Source: a virus | Reading direction: 5' to 3' (one strand) | Virus record (IMG/VR): IMGVR_UViG_3300046558_000010 | Span: 1-21,884 of that record | Length of the DNA: 21,884 nucleotides | In this document: positions 12,648-21,048 of the stretch, one piece after another | Layout of the letters: each line of letters begins with the position of its first letter | Numbering within the stretch: the first letter of the stretch is position 1 | The notes under the pieces: generated by a model | Seen by the model: only the letters and a program-made list of their open reading frames with translations | Told to the model about the DNA's origin: nothing | The model's database searches: none | Position numbers and translations under genes: made by a program

Positions 12648-13505
12648 TCAGATCACCATCCACTTCCGGGGTTGCCATGCGACCTCGATCTTCGAGGCTG
12701 ACGTGGTGTTGAGCAGGCTTGCCGTGCAGGTGGAGATCCCAGGCTCGACGGCCCAGAAGCGCGGAGCGGGAGCGAGGAGGCTGTACTGGTTCGAGCCGTC
12801 CTCCCGCTTCACCGTGCCGTAGCGCGAGTCCACGATCAGCTTCTGCGTGGAGGTCAGAGAGCCCTTCCACCACAGCGTCTCGCCCGTAGGGGAGACCGCC
12901 TTGAAGTTGTCGCCGGGACCGTAGACGGTCCACTTGGGGTACGCCGGAACGTCGCCCGTGTTCTCCAGCGCGATGTCGCCGATTGCCTGAGAGGAGGCCA
13001 CCGGCATGGACATGATGTTCGCCATGAAGGGCGAGGCCGTGGTGGCTCCGCCGATCTGCTGCGTGGTCGCGACCGAGGACGTCCAGTACGGGTCGCCAGC
13101 ACGGAAGGTGATGACGGTCTGGACGTCCTTGTTGCCGATCGTGTTCTCGCCGTAGACGTACTCGCCGCCTCCGACTCGGACCACCTCGGTCGACCAGCTC
13201 GACCCGTCGTCCTCGACCATGCGCAGAGTGCACGGTCCGGCGATGAGCTTGGCCAGTCGAGAGAGGGTCTTCTTCAGTTGGTCGCGGTTCGCCGCGACGA
13301 TGTCCAGCGGGATGTCAATGTCCCGCGCAAGGACGCGGGTGCGTCGGTACATCGCACCGTCACCCGCGCCTTCCAGCCACTGGACGGACACGGGGGGCAG
13401 GCCCAGACCGGTTACCCCAGTCGTGGCCTGCACCCCCTTGCCTTCGTCCTCGATCCCGTTGAGGGACAAGGAGTCCAGGGCGTTCTCCAAGAGGAGCTTC
13501 GCCAT
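12648..13505 (-). CDS. Distal tail protein (Dit-like)
   Basis: ATG 13505 follows the tape measure stop by two bases. The 285-residue product has the features of siphovirus Dit proteins. An N-terminal tube-forming domain (about 1-130) contains the belt-like RRTRVLARDIDIPLDIVA and QLKKTLSRLAKLI. A C-terminal galectin-like half (about 165-285) includes IALENTGDVPAYPKWTVYGPG and ends with EVAWQPRKWMVI. Dit forms a hexameric ring at the end of the tail tube, where the baseplate or tip proteins attach. Its position directly after the tape measure gene is the standard one. Confidence 0.87.
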   Translation of the reverse strand: MAKLLLENALDSLSLNGIEDEGKGVQATTGVTGLGLPPVSVQWLEGAGDGAMYRRTRVLARDIDIPLDIVAANRDQLKKTLSRLAKLIAGPCTLRMVEDDGSSWSTEVVRVGGGEYVYGENTIGNKDVQTVITFRAGDPYWTSSVATTQQIGGATTASPFMANIMSMPVASSQAIGDIALENTGDVPAYPKWTVYGPGDNFKAVSPTGETLWWKGSLTSTQKLIVDSRYGTVKREDGSNQYSLLAPAPRFWAVEPGISTCTASLLNTTSASKIEVAWQPRKWMVI

Positions 13506-13507
13506 CG

Positions 13508-16500
13508 TTACCAGCCCACCATCCTTGCTCGGTTGGCGGCAGCGAACAGGTCTTCCTCCGCAGAGATGGACGAGCCCGGAGCCGCGTAGTAGTTGAGAAC
13601 CTTGGTGACACCGCCTCCCGAGTTGTCGCCGAGAGCGGAGCCGACCGATGCCGAGACGGACTGTGCGGCCTTGATCTGACCCACCGTGGGGGGCTCGATG
13701 TCAGTGCCAGCAACGTCGGTCGCGATCTTCTGGATCGAGGCCAGGACGGTCTTCGCCTCGGACGTGACGCCCTTGGCCAGACCCTTCGAGACCCATGCAC
13801 CGAGAGCCGCCATCACCCGCGAGGGGGAGTGGATGCCGAGCGCCTTCTTGATGGCCTTGACCATCGAGTCAGCGATCTTCAGCATCTGGTTCTCGATCGC
13901 GTTGGCCTGCTTCTCCAGACCCTTGACCAGACCCTCGGCCATGTGGATGCCGTTGTCGTACATGACTTCCGACGCGGTCTTGCCGACCTTGCCAGCGGCG
14001 TCCGCGAGCTGCTTCTCCAGGGCGTTGACCTGGTCGACACCCGCCTTGCCCGCGTTGGCCAGAGCCTCAGCCGCAGCCATGCCAGCCTCGGGTCCAGCCT
14101 GTGCGAGCTGGTCGAACATCTCCTGGTTCAGGCCCAGCTTCTTCAGCGTGCCGAGTACGGACGCGAAGTGCTTCGCCTGCTCCACCTGCATCTTCAGGCT
14201 GGCCACGATGTCCGTGAACCCGCCCTCGACCTTGGTGACGTCGGCAGCGTCGATGATCTTCTGGGCGATGTTCGAGGCGTAGTCCGCCTTCGCCGCCTTC
14301 AGATCCGCGAGCTTCTTCTGCGCGTCTTCGAGCTTGGCGTGCACCTTGTCCCACGACGAGAGCAGCGTGTTGAGCTGCTTCTGCTCAGCCTTCAGCTTGT
14401 TGGTGACAGCCTTGCTGAGCTTCGCCTTGCCGATCTGGTCAGTCAGCCCGTTCAGGGTCTTCTTGACGTTGTCGAACTGGGACTCCAGGCCCTTGATCAG
14501 ACCCTTGATGATGACGACACCGGCGTTGTAGAGCAGCACCTTGTCCTTGGGCAGCGGACCCTTCCAGTCGGTCAGCTTCGAGGTGAGGCTGCCGAGCTTG
14601 GACTTGACCGCGCCGAACATGGAGCTGATGCCCGAGATCAGGCCCGAGATCAGGGCCTTGCCCGCACCGATCAGCGTCGAGCCCAGAGAGCCCAGCGCCG
14701 ACTTCGCCTTGCCGGGGAGCGACTTGACGAGGGTGATCACCGACGAGATGCCGGTCGAGACAGCCGACTTCAGCGAGCTCCACGCGGAGGTGAAGACGCC
14801 CTTGACCGCAGACCAGCCGGACGAGAACAAGCCTCGCAGGCCGGACATGAGGGAGGAGCCGATGCCGCGCAACGATCCACCGAAGCCGGTGAACGCGCCC
14901 TTGATCATGTCCCACACGACGACCGCCGCCATGCGGATGCCACCCCAGGCTGCCTTCCAGAGGCCGGTGACCAGGGTCATGACCTTCTTGATGCCGCCGA
15001 GGATGCCGACGTCCAGGAACACCCGGAGAGCGCCAAGGATGATGTCCCAGACGCCGTGCACGATGTTCCACAGGCCGTGCCAGAACTTCGACCAGCCAGC
15101 ACCGAGGGTGCTCCAGTTGCCGGTGAACAGTCCGACGATCAGACCCCACGCCATCTGGAGGATGCCGACGATGACATCCCAGACACCCTTGACGATTCCG
15201 ACCAGACCCTCGAAGACTTCCGCCACCGCGTTGACCGCGTCGACCAGCGTCATCGCCAGGAGCTGCACGATGAAGCCGATGACCGGAGCCAGGATCGGCA
15301 TCAGGAAGTTGACCACCGCGAGGAGCGCCTGGAGCACCGGCGTGATCGCCGTGACCAGTCGCTCGAACGCCTGCTGGAGAGGCGGCAGGCAGGTCGTGAT
15401 GATGTTCTGGATGATCGGGATCAGCGGCATCAGAACGGCGTTCAGGATCTGGAGCAGGATCGCGATCAGCGGGGTAGCCGCCTTGACGATCGCGCCGAGG
15501 AACTGACCGACGACCGGGAGGATCGGAGCCAGGCCCGTGAGCAGCGCCTGCACCAGGGGCATGACCGCCTGGAGGATGGTGCCGAACAGAGCAGCGATCG
15601 GAGGCAGGAGCGCACCGATCATCTGGAACGCCGAGCCCAGCATCTGCCCCACGATCGGGACGAGCTGCATGAAGATCGGCGTGAGCTGCTGGACTGCGCC
15701 GAGCAGAGCGCCCGAGAGCAGGGTGACCAGCGGCTGGATCAGCGGCACCAGAGTGGTGAACGCCTTGGCCAGCGGAGTCAGCACCGCAGCGATGAGCGGA
15801 CCGAAGGCCGCGAGCATCGTGCCGCCGAGCTTCAGGATCGCGCCGATCGCCTGGCCGAGCGGAGCCATCGCGGGAGCGAGGGCCTTGACCGCAACCAGGA
15901 TGCCGTCGAACACGGCCTTCAGACCGTCCGTCACAGCAGGCTGCGCCAGGGCCGAAGCCACCGCACTCAGCGCCGTGCCGATGATCGTGCCGACCTGCGG
16001 CAGGACAGTCGTCAGGAGCTTGCCCAGCGAGCTGAACAACTTCTCGACTGCCGGACCAGACGTGGTGGCGATCGTGTTCATGGCGGTGTGAGCCGCCTTC
16101 AGCACGTTGACCAGGCCGTTCTGGAAGCCGTCGCTGTTGACCGCCTTGTTGATGCGCTCCAGCGTGTCGCCCAGCATCTTCAGCGAGGAGCCGCCCGCCT
16201 GGTCAGCCGCGCCAGCGATCCCCGCGAGGATGCCGCCAGCCTGCTTCAGGACGTTGCCGAGCTCCTTGATCCGAGTGATCGCGGTGTCGATCCACTTGGT
16301 GAGGTTGCCGTTGTCGTTGTTCTTGGTCAGCCAGTTGGAGAACTGGACGTTCAGCTTCTCGAAGAAGCTGGCCAGTCGCGGCAGGTAGCCAGCACCGACC
16401 GAGCCAAGGATGGCGATCGAGTTCGCCATGTCGTCCGTACCGCCAGTGGCGATCTTGATGGACGAGTTGAAGTCCTTGAACATCGAGCCGAGGATCGGCC

Positions 16501-17902
16501 CGAGCTTGCTGTTGAGCGCCCCGGCGAACTTGCCGAAGAAGGTGCCCAGGAGAGTCGAGCTCGCCTGGATGTTGGTGGAGAACTTGGGGAGCAGGTTGTC
16601 GATCAGATCCTGGAACGGGGCCTTGGCCTGCGCCCAGAAGTTCGCGGAGATCCCGTCCTGCATCTTGGCGAGAGCGCCCTTGACCTGCGGGAAGATCTTG
16701 TTGAAGTCCTTGAACGCCGCGATGGACGCGCCGATGCCGACTGCCAGGCCACCGAAGATGCCAGGCAGAGCAAGGGCTGCGGGTCCGATCTGCGCCAGGC
16801 TCTGTGCCAGGGCGAACATGTTCGAGCCAGCGGTGAGCAGCCAGGCCGACAGACCGGCGACAGCCGTAGCCATCGTGCCGATGATCGGGATGTTCTTGTC
16901 GAGGTTCTTCAGGGTGTTGCCCAGGAACTCGAACATCTCGCCGATGACTCGCCCACCAGACAGCGCCTTCAGCGCCGTCATCGCGGCACCCGCAGCGGTC
17001 ATGCTGACCTTCGGCACCAGGTTGACGATCCGGTCGCGAGACAGGACCGCGAGCTGAGCGACCGCAGCGTACTTGCCGGTCTTGCTCACCTCGACCTGGA
17101 TCTGGCCCTTGATGTTGTCGACCTTGTCCTTCAGGTCCTTGATCTGGTGCTCGACCTCGCGCTTGTCACGCTCGGACATCTCGGGGGTGATCGTCGCCTT
17201 CAGGTCGCTGATCTGCATCAGCGCCCGCTCGATGTCCCGCTTGGCCTTGGCCACTGCGGAGGCGTCGAGATCCGGCTTGATCTTCAGCTCGCCGAGCTGC
17301 TTCTGGATCTTCGTCTGGAGGGCACGGAAGTCGGCGTTGTCGAACGCCAGCTTGATGTCCGCCTCGCGCTGCATCACGTTCATGAGGTCGGAGCGCGCAG
17401 CGTTCAGCGAGTCACGGTCGAGCTTGACCTTCAGGTCGACCTCGTCCATCGCGGCGATCTGCGCCTCGATGGAAGCCAGTGCCTTCTGCACCGAGCCCAT
17501 CGAGCTGCGGTCCACCTTCAGGTCGAGGGTGGCGACCTTGTCGAGCTGTTCCTTCAGAAGCTGTTCAGCGGCAGTGAGATCGGAGCGGTTCACACCGACG
17601 CTGATCTCGGTCTCGTCCAGTCGCTTCAGTTGTGCCTGGACCTGCTTGATCGCCGCCTGGAGCGACGACTGGTCATCGAGGTTGACCCGGACCTTGATGT
17701 CCTTCAGTGCAGCCTCAGCGCGCTTGCGCGCGTCCTTGGCCTCACGCACCAGCTCGGAGGTATCAGCCCCGATCTGAGCGTCGAGTCGGAGCTCCTTCTC
17801 GATCTTCTTCAGCTCGCGCTTCAAGGTGTCCTTGAAGTCTGAGGTGTCAGGGAGAACCTTGATCGAGATCCGCCCGACCTCGGTTCCTCCGGGACTGGCC
17901 AT
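13508..17902 (-). CDS. Tape measure protein
   Basis: This is the largest gene (1464 residues) and lies in the standard place after the frameshifted chaperone. ATG 17902 follows GGAGGT, which contains the stop region of the chaperone. Residues 1 to about 290 are made of degenerate strand-plus-helix repeats. A hydrophobic stretch follows (about 320-395), then a long helical, leucine- and proline-rich centre (about 640-900), Trp/Gly-rich segments (GVWDVIVGILQ, GLWNIVHGVWDI), and a coiled-coil and Gly/Ser-rich end with GIHSPSRVMAALG, a motif common near tape measure C termini. It sets tail length and passes into the host during DNA entry. At about 0.15 nm per residue it predicts a tail near 220 nm. 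Confidence 0.95.
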   Translation of the reverse strand: MASPGGTEVGRISIKVLPDTSDFKDTLKRELKKIEKELRLDAQIGADTSELVREAKDARKRAEAALKDIKVRVNLDDQSSLQAAIKQVQAQLKRLDETEISVGVNRSDLTAAEQLLKEQLDKVATLDLKVDRSSMGSVQKALASIEAQIAAMDEVDLKVKLDRDSLNAARSDLMNVMQREADIKLAFDNADFRALQTKIQKQLGELKIKPDLDASAVAKAKRDIERALMQISDLKATITPEMSERDKREVEHQIKDLKDKVDNIKGQIQVEVSKTGKYAAVAQLAVLSRDRIVNLVPKVSMTAAGAAMTALKALSGGRVIGEMFEFLGNTLKNLDKNIPIIGTMATAVAGLSAWLLTAGSNMFALAQSLAQIGPAALALPGIFGGLAVGIGASIAAFKDFNKIFPQVKGALAKMQDGISANFWAQAKAPFQDLIDNLLPKFSTNIQASSTLLGTFFGKFAGALNSKLGPILGSMFKDFNSSIKIATGGTDDMANSIAILGSVGAGYLPRLASFFEKLNVQFSNWLTKNNDNGNLTKWIDTAITRIKELGNVLKQAGGILAGIAGAADQAGGSSLKMLGDTLERINKAVNSDGFQNGLVNVLKAAHTAMNTIATTSGPAVEKLFSSLGKLLTTVLPQVGTIIGTALSAVASALAQPAVTDGLKAVFDGILVAVKALAPAMAPLGQAIGAILKLGGTMLAAFGPLIAAVLTPLAKAFTTLVPLIQPLVTLLSGALLGAVQQLTPIFMQLVPIVGQMLGSAFQMIGALLPPIAALFGTILQAVMPLVQALLTGLAPILPVVGQFLGAIVKAATPLIAILLQILNAVLMPLIPIIQNIITTCLPPLQQAFERLVTAITPVLQALLAVVNFLMPILAPVIGFIVQLLAMTLVDAVNAVAEVFEGLVGIVKGVWDVIVGILQMAWGLIVGLFTGNWSTLGAGWSKFWHGLWNIVHGVWDIILGALRVFLDVGILGGIKKVMTLVTGLWKAAWGGIRMAAVVVWDMIKGAFTGFGGSLRGIGSSLMSGLRGLFSSGWSAVKGVFTSAWSSLKSAVSTGISSVITLVKSLPGKAKSALGSLGSTLIGAGKALISGLISGISSMFGAVKSKLGSLTSKLTDWKGPLPKDKVLLYNAGVVIIKGLIKGLESQFDNVKKTLNGLTDQIGKAKLSKAVTNKLKAEQKQLNTLLSSWDKVHAKLEDAQKKLADLKAAKADYASNIAQKIIDAADVTKVEGGFTDIVASLKMQVEQAKHFASVLGTLKKLGLNQEMFDQLAQAGPEAGMAAAEALANAGKAGVDQVNALEKQLADAAGKVGKTASEVMYDNGIHMAEGLVKGLEKQANAIENQMLKIADSMVKAIKKALGIHSPSRVMAALGAWVSKGLAKGVTSEAKTVLASIQKIATDVAGTDIEPPTVGQIKAAQSVSASVGSALGDNSGGGVTKVLNYYAAPGSSISAEEDLFAAANRARMVGW

Positions 17903-17906
17903 GCGG

Positions 17907-18616
17907 TTACCTCCGAGGTGAGAACTTCTTGTAGAGGTCGCGGACCGAGGTGATCTTCTTCTCGGCCTTCGCCTTCTTGGTCTTCGGGCGTGGGTACTCG
18001 GGGATCTTGGGAGCGCCCTTCTTGCCCCACTGACCAGTCGCCCTGGTGTTCTGGTTGAGCGCGTCGTAGAGGTCGGCTGTCATGTGGCGATCGACGCCCC
18101 AGCCGAAGTGCTCACGACCACCCGACGCGAGGGCCATCGTGAGAGATGTGTCCGGCAGCCTCTGCACCAGCAAGAGGACGAGAGACGGCGAAGGCCCCCG
18201 ACCCGCGATCACGTCAGCAAGGTCGATGCCGAAGTGGAACCGCAGGTCGGGGTAGATGCCTTCGCCGTAGTCGTCTACGAGCCGGGCGAGGCTCAGGCTT
18301 CCCCCGCCTGAGTGCCCTTGCCGTAGGACTCGAAGATCTGGGCCAGCACAGCGAGGTCCCCGCCGACCGCAGCGAGCAGCTTGTCAGCCGCCTTGTCGCT
18401 CTCGGCGACCAGCTTGATCGCGTCAGCGAGCACCTGCTCCTGGTCGACGTCTTCGCCGTCGAGCTTGCTCTGGATGTTGATCAGCTCCGCGCGCTTCTCC
18501 TTCGGGAGGCGAAGCGGGTTGAGCAGGCGGCAGACGTCGTCGCCGAAGGTGATGTCAGTGGAACCGTACTTGGCCTCAGCGGCAGAACGGATGTCATCGA
18601 GAGAGAAGCTGGACAT
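17907..18616 (-). CDS. Tail assembly chaperone, -1 frameshift product (long form)
   Basis: The long form starts at ATG 18616, reads the short form to near its end, slips back one base at about 18299-18305, and continues to 17907, for about 236 residues. The extension translates without a stop to LVDDYGEGIYPDL, DLADVIAGRGPSPS, LLLVQRLPDTSLT and EHFGWGVDRH, which is typical of actinophage chaperone extensions. The end is basic (TKKAKAEKKI). Short and long forms bind the tape measure protein and hold it ready for tail tube assembly. The extension has no ribosome-binding site of its own for the internal GTG at 18212. The coding frame, not translation data, supports the shift. Confidence 0.85.
18293..18616 (-). 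CDS. Tail assembly chaperone, short form
   Basis: ATG 18616 follows AGGAGG by 11 bases and gives 107 residues (MSSFSLDDIRSAAEAKYGS). It is helical and acidic-to-neutral, with IQSKLDGEDVDQEQVLADAI and LLAAVGGDLAVLAQIFESYG, and matches the usual size and place of the first chaperone ORF between the major tail protein and the tape measure. It ends in GTQAGEA, where the G-rich slip site lies. The upstream in-frame extension to about 18721 runs through the paired hairpins and is not expected to be coding. Confidence 0.87.
   Translation of the reverse strand: MSSFSLDDIRSAAEAKYGSTDITFGDDVCRLLNPLRLPKEKRAELINIQSKLDGEDVDQEQVLADAIKLVAESDKAADKLLAAVGGDLAVLAQIFESYGKGTQAGEA
18299..18305 (-). promoter_or_regulatory. 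Probable -1 ribosomal frameshift site (GGGGGAA)
   Basis: The minus-strand heptamer GGGGGAA lies two codons before the short-form stop. In zero frame it reads G GGG GAA, so a tRNA on GGG can re-pair on GGG one base back. The A-site pairing would be imperfect (GAA to GGA), so slipping probably relies on the glycine tRNA. The -1 frame is open from here to 17907. No other slippery run is visible in the overlap. Confidence 0.75.
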
Positions 18617-18670
18617 GGGGTTGCGGACCTCCTGTGTTGGATGGGAACTACGGGATGCGGACCTGGGGTT

Positions 18671-18728
18671 GGGGCTCCGGGTGGAGCCCCGGTGTGCAAG
18701 CGGGTCCGCACTCACTTGCACACCGGGG
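18671..18728 (-). promoter_or_regulatory. Two mutually exclusive hairpins between major tail protein and chaperone genes
   Basis: Hairpin A is a perfect 14-bp stem (18687-18700 with 18715-18728) with a 14-base loop. Hairpin B is a perfect 8-bp stem (18671-18678 with 18683-18690) with a four-base loop. They share the four bases 18687-18690, so both cannot form fully at once. In transcription order A forms first, just after the major tail protein stop, then B. This could be a terminator for the abundant tail message or an attenuator. A short palindrome over the stop codon (18738-18752) may add to it. Confidence 0.75.
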
Positions 18729-18748
18729 TGTTACTGGGTGAGCTCAGC

Positions 18749-19315
18749 TCACGGGGTGACCGGGGCCTCCGGGACAGCGCCGAGCGGCGTGACCGAGTAG
18801 GTCCAGGTGTTGGTGCCGCTGGCCACCGGCTTGACGCCGAGGGGCAGACCGGCCAGCGACTCGGTGTCCGCGAGGGACAGGTCGTCGGCACGGTAGATCT
18901 CGGCCTTCGGGGCGTAGAAGGCGAAGTGGTTGTCGCCGTCCACGAAGATCGCGAGGAACGCAGCCACGGTGGGCTCCGGGTCGGTCGGGACACCGACGCT
19001 GCCGTCCGGCAGGATCGGGGCGTTCGCGCCGTAGTAGAGCTTCAGGCCAGCCTCATCGAACTGCTGGAGCGTGAAGGTCATGGTCTCGGTCCGGGCGCTG
19101 TACTTGGTGCGCAGCGACTTGTTCTGGAGCGAGCCGATGACGGTGGCCTCGCCACCCTCGGACGAGATGCTGAAGATGTCCTCCAGCGAGGTGTGGCCGA
19201 CGTTCTCCCACGGGGTGTTCGGGGACAGGAGGTCGGCCGGGATGTCGGTACCGACCGGGGCGGTCAGGTAGTTACCGGAACCGATGACGAGAGTTGCGTC
19301 GTCGTTCAGAGGCAC
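18749..19315 (-). CDS. Major tail protein
   Basis: GTG 19315 is nine bases after AAGGAG. The 188-residue product is the size of a siphovirus tail tube protein and lies between the tail terminator and chaperone genes. Residues 1-60 contain the N-terminal arm and loop (DATLVIGSGNYLTAPVGTDIP, split by Pro/Gly turns). About 60-170 contain the beta-barrel strands (TMTFTLQQFDEAGLKLYYG, FLAIFVDGDNHFAFYAPKAEI). The end is TNTWTYSVTPLG plus a Pro-rich tail. It forms stacked hexameric rings around the tape measure. The strong hairpins directly after its stop fit a highly expressed structural gene. Confidence 0.85.
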   Translation of the reverse strand: MPLNDDATLVIGSGNYLTAPVGTDIPADLLSPNTPWENVGHTSLEDIFSISSEGGEATVIGSLQNKSLRTKYSARTETMTFTLQQFDEAGLKLYYGANAPILPDGSVGVPTDPEPTVAAFLAIFVDGDNHFAFYAPKAEIYRADDLSLADTESLAGLPLGVKPVASGTNTWTYSVTPLGAVPEAPVTP

Positions 19316-19331
19316 TGTGTGTACTCCTTGC

Positions 19332-19835
19332 TCAGGGGGTCAGGTTGGGGTAGGGCCGGGTGCGTGGCTTGCGGATGCTGATCTGGTAGATCGACTCGTA
19401 GCGCCACACACCCGTAGGGAGGTCGGCGTACTGGACAGGCCCTGCGGCTGTTGCCCAGTCCGTGACCCGCCGAGGTGCGGAGGTGAGGTCCACCCGAGTC
19501 AGGTGGCCTCGTCCGGGGACGACCTTCTGGCTGAGCCAGGCGTCGCGGAGGACTACGCGCACGGCCTCGGAGAGGATCGCCGCGTCCTCGTCACCGTCTG
19601 GGTCAGGGCAGAACGTGTGGATCGTGATCTGCGCTGAGTCGGTGAAGCGTGTGTCTGCGCCCCACTGCCCGAAGGTGGGGGCGCGTCGAACGAGGACCAG
19701 AGGGAACGTCTGGTGTGCCGCGATGAGCGACTTCACCTGCATCCCCGGTAGGCCCTCGCGAAGGATGGCGAGCAGGAGGTCTTCGACCGGACTGAGCTCA
19801 GCCATCGCCTTGATCTCGGGAGGGAGCCCGGCCAT
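19332..19835 (-). CDS. Tail terminator protein
   Basis: ATG 19835 shares one base with the stop of the preceding gene (TGATG). The 167-residue product has the tail terminator (lambda gpU-like) layout: helix VEDLLLAILREGLPG, strand-rich FPLVLVRRAPTFG, SAQITIHTFCPD, a helix AAILSEAVRVVLRDAW, and a final strand RYESIYQISIRKPR. These proteins cap the tube and join it to the head connector. Position between neck and major tail protein genes supports the call. No catalytic motif is expected. Confidence 0.78.
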   Translation of the reverse strand: MAGLPPEIKAMAELSPVEDLLLAILREGLPGMQVKSLIAAHQTFPLVLVRRAPTFGQWGADTRFTDSAQITIHTFCPDPDGDEDAAILSEAVRVVLRDAWLSQKVVPGRGHLTRVDLTSAPRRVTDWATAAGPVQYADLPTGVWRYESIYQISIRKPRTRPYPNLTP

Positions 19836-20230
19836 CAGAGCTTCACCTTGCCCTTGCGCTTCTTGGGCAGGTTCGAGGCTTGGGCCAGGATGTAGAGGCC
19901 GTCCATCGCGCCCCAGGTGACCTCGACGTCGTTGCCGTGCTTGTCCTTCACGGTCTTGCTGCCAGCCGCTCGTCCGTACTCGATGGACATCGCGGCCTTC
20001 TGGCCACGGTCATCGTTGAGCACCACGTAGCGGTCGACTGCACCGCGCTCGATGTCGATCTCGGAGTGCGCGTCGAGGCTGTCGTCGTAGTCCTGGTGGA
20101 GCTGAAGCGCAGCCTCAGCCTTGACGGCGACCTCGAAGGTCGTGTCGTCCAGGGCGGCAGCGACGCCCTTCATCTGGCCGAGGAACTTCTCCAGCTCCTT
20201 GCCGCCGATGTTGTCGTAGACCCTTGCCAC
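19835..20230 (-). CDS. DUF5403-like head-to-tail (neck) protein
   Basis: The 131-residue protein begins with GTG 20230 one base after the preceding stop. It has an N-terminal helical stretch (GGKELEKFLGQMKGVAAAL), a helix-rich middle (VAVKAEAALQLHQDYDD) and strand-rich YVVLNDDRGQKAAMSIEYGRAAG. The terminus is basic (LPKKRKGKVKL). It resembles the DUF5403 / HK97 gp10-like proteins found between head-closure and tail terminator genes. Its precise function is not known; it probably bridges neck and tail or assists their joining. Alternative: a minor structural protein not in the virion. Confidence 0.75.
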   Translation of the reverse strand: MARVYDNIGGKELEKFLGQMKGVAAALDDTTFEVAVKAEAALQLHQDYDDSLDAHSEIDIERGAVDRYVVLNDDRGQKAAMSIEYGRAAGSKTVKDKHGNDVEVTWGAMDGLYILAQASNLPKKRKGKVKL

Positions 20231-20231
20231 G

Positions 20232-20567
20232 TCACGTCCTCTCTCGGATGTCGATCGACCAGTGCCGGGACTTCCGAGGGCCGTGGTGGTACGCGGGCGG
20301 TGTGACGATGTCCCACTGCTTGCCCATGTACTCGACGCGCGACCAGAGGGTCACGTCTTCCAGGTCGGCGGCGACGATCATCCGAGTCACGTTGATGAGC
20401 TGCTGACCGGGGACCTCAGCCTTGGCCGAGCGCTGCGGGATGAACGCAGCTCGCACTTCATGCGGTCCGTCAGCCGTCGCTCGGACGACGTCGTTGCCTC
20501 GCCGGTCAGTCTCGATCCGGGTCTTCCAGATGCGCGCCGTCTGGCCGCGCCTGCGCTGCATGCTCAC
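20232..20567 (-). CDS. Head closure (stopper) protein
   Basis: GTG 20567 overlaps the adaptor stop (GTGA). The 111-residue product is small, basic at the start (MSMQRRRGQTARI) and beta-rich, with VRAAFIPQRS, LINVTRMIVAAD, VTLWSRVEYMGKQWDIVTPPAYHHG, the last split into two strands, and a final strand HWSIDIRERT. This is the usual pattern of head-closure proteins (SPP1 gp16-like), where a final turn precedes the terminal strand. Such proteins plug the portal channel after packaging and provide the tail docking surface. The gene order adaptor, stopper, neck, terminator is canonical. Confidence 0.78.
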   Translation of the reverse strand: MSMQRRRGQTARIWKTRIETDRRGNDVVRATADGPHEVRAAFIPQRSAKAEVPGQQLINVTRMIVAADLEDVTLWSRVEYMGKQWDIVTPPAYHHGPRKSRHWSIDIRERT

Positions 20568-21025
20568 CAGGGACTCACCGCATCCCCGTACATCGGGAAG
20601 GTGTCGCCGCCGTAGTCGACGGGGACTCGGCCTCCGTCATCGCGGTGTCGCAGCTTGGTCTTGTACGCGGTCAGCGGCACCGAGTAGATGCCGGGCTGCT
20701 TGCCAGCCAGCGACCGCAGGAGCTTGATCTCCTCGTCGGCGAAGTAGACGGTGCCAGCGTTCTCGCCAGCCGCGTCGTTCCACGCCAGGGTCTCGTCGCC
20801 CGCACGGGACTGCGTGTAGCCGTCCGGGTTCTTCATGTACCGCTGTGCGGCCTTCAGGACCAGGGTCCGAACCAGGCGAGGCGCTGTGTCCTCGGGCCAC
20901 TCTCTGCCGTAGTGGGCAGCGAGGTCCGACGCATCTTCCAGCGCGCCGCCTGCGATCCGCTCCTCGTCCTCGTCAAGCTCCCAGTCGAGGCGAGCCTTCA
21001 GGTCTTCCATCGTGGCGTAGGCCAT
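20564..21025 (-). CDS. Head-tail adaptor protein
   Basis: ATG 21025 follows GAAGGAG by six bases. The 153-residue product is mostly helical in its first 75 residues (MEDLKARLDWELDEDEERIAG, divided into two helices; LEDASDLAAHYGREW; VRTLVLKAAQRYMKNPDG). This is the pattern of HK97 gp6 / SPP1 gp15-like adaptors, in which a helical bundle forms a ring on the portal. The C-terminal half (IKLLRSLAGKQPGIYS, then TFPMYGDAVSPW) suits an arm that reaches the next ring. It directly follows the capsid gene. Confidence 0.8.
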   Translation of the reverse strand: MAYATMEDLKARLDWELDEDEERIAGGALEDASDLAAHYGREWPEDTAPRLVRTLVLKAAQRYMKNPDGYTQSRAGDETLAWNDAAGENAGTVYFADEEIKLLRSLAGKQPGIYSVPLTAYKTKLRHRDDGGRVPVDYGGDTFPMYGDAVSPW

Positions 21026-21048
21026 CGGTTACTCCTTCGAGGACGGGC

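Noticed and set aside
11145-12701. Plus-strand open frame opposite the Gp37-like gene
   Set aside because: It is another antisense shadow, and the minus-strand gene has recognisable structure and tight neighbours.
13829-17842. A 1337-codon open frame on the plus strand opposite the tape measure gene
   Set aside because: It is a mirror of GC-rich codon use in the tape measure gene: composition is Arg/Asp/Leu-heavy with no domain, and the opposite strand has the convincing gene.
18617-18721. Longer start for the short chaperone
   Set aside because: The extension translates through the paired hairpins and has no ribosome-binding site, whereas ATG 18616 has AGGAGG.
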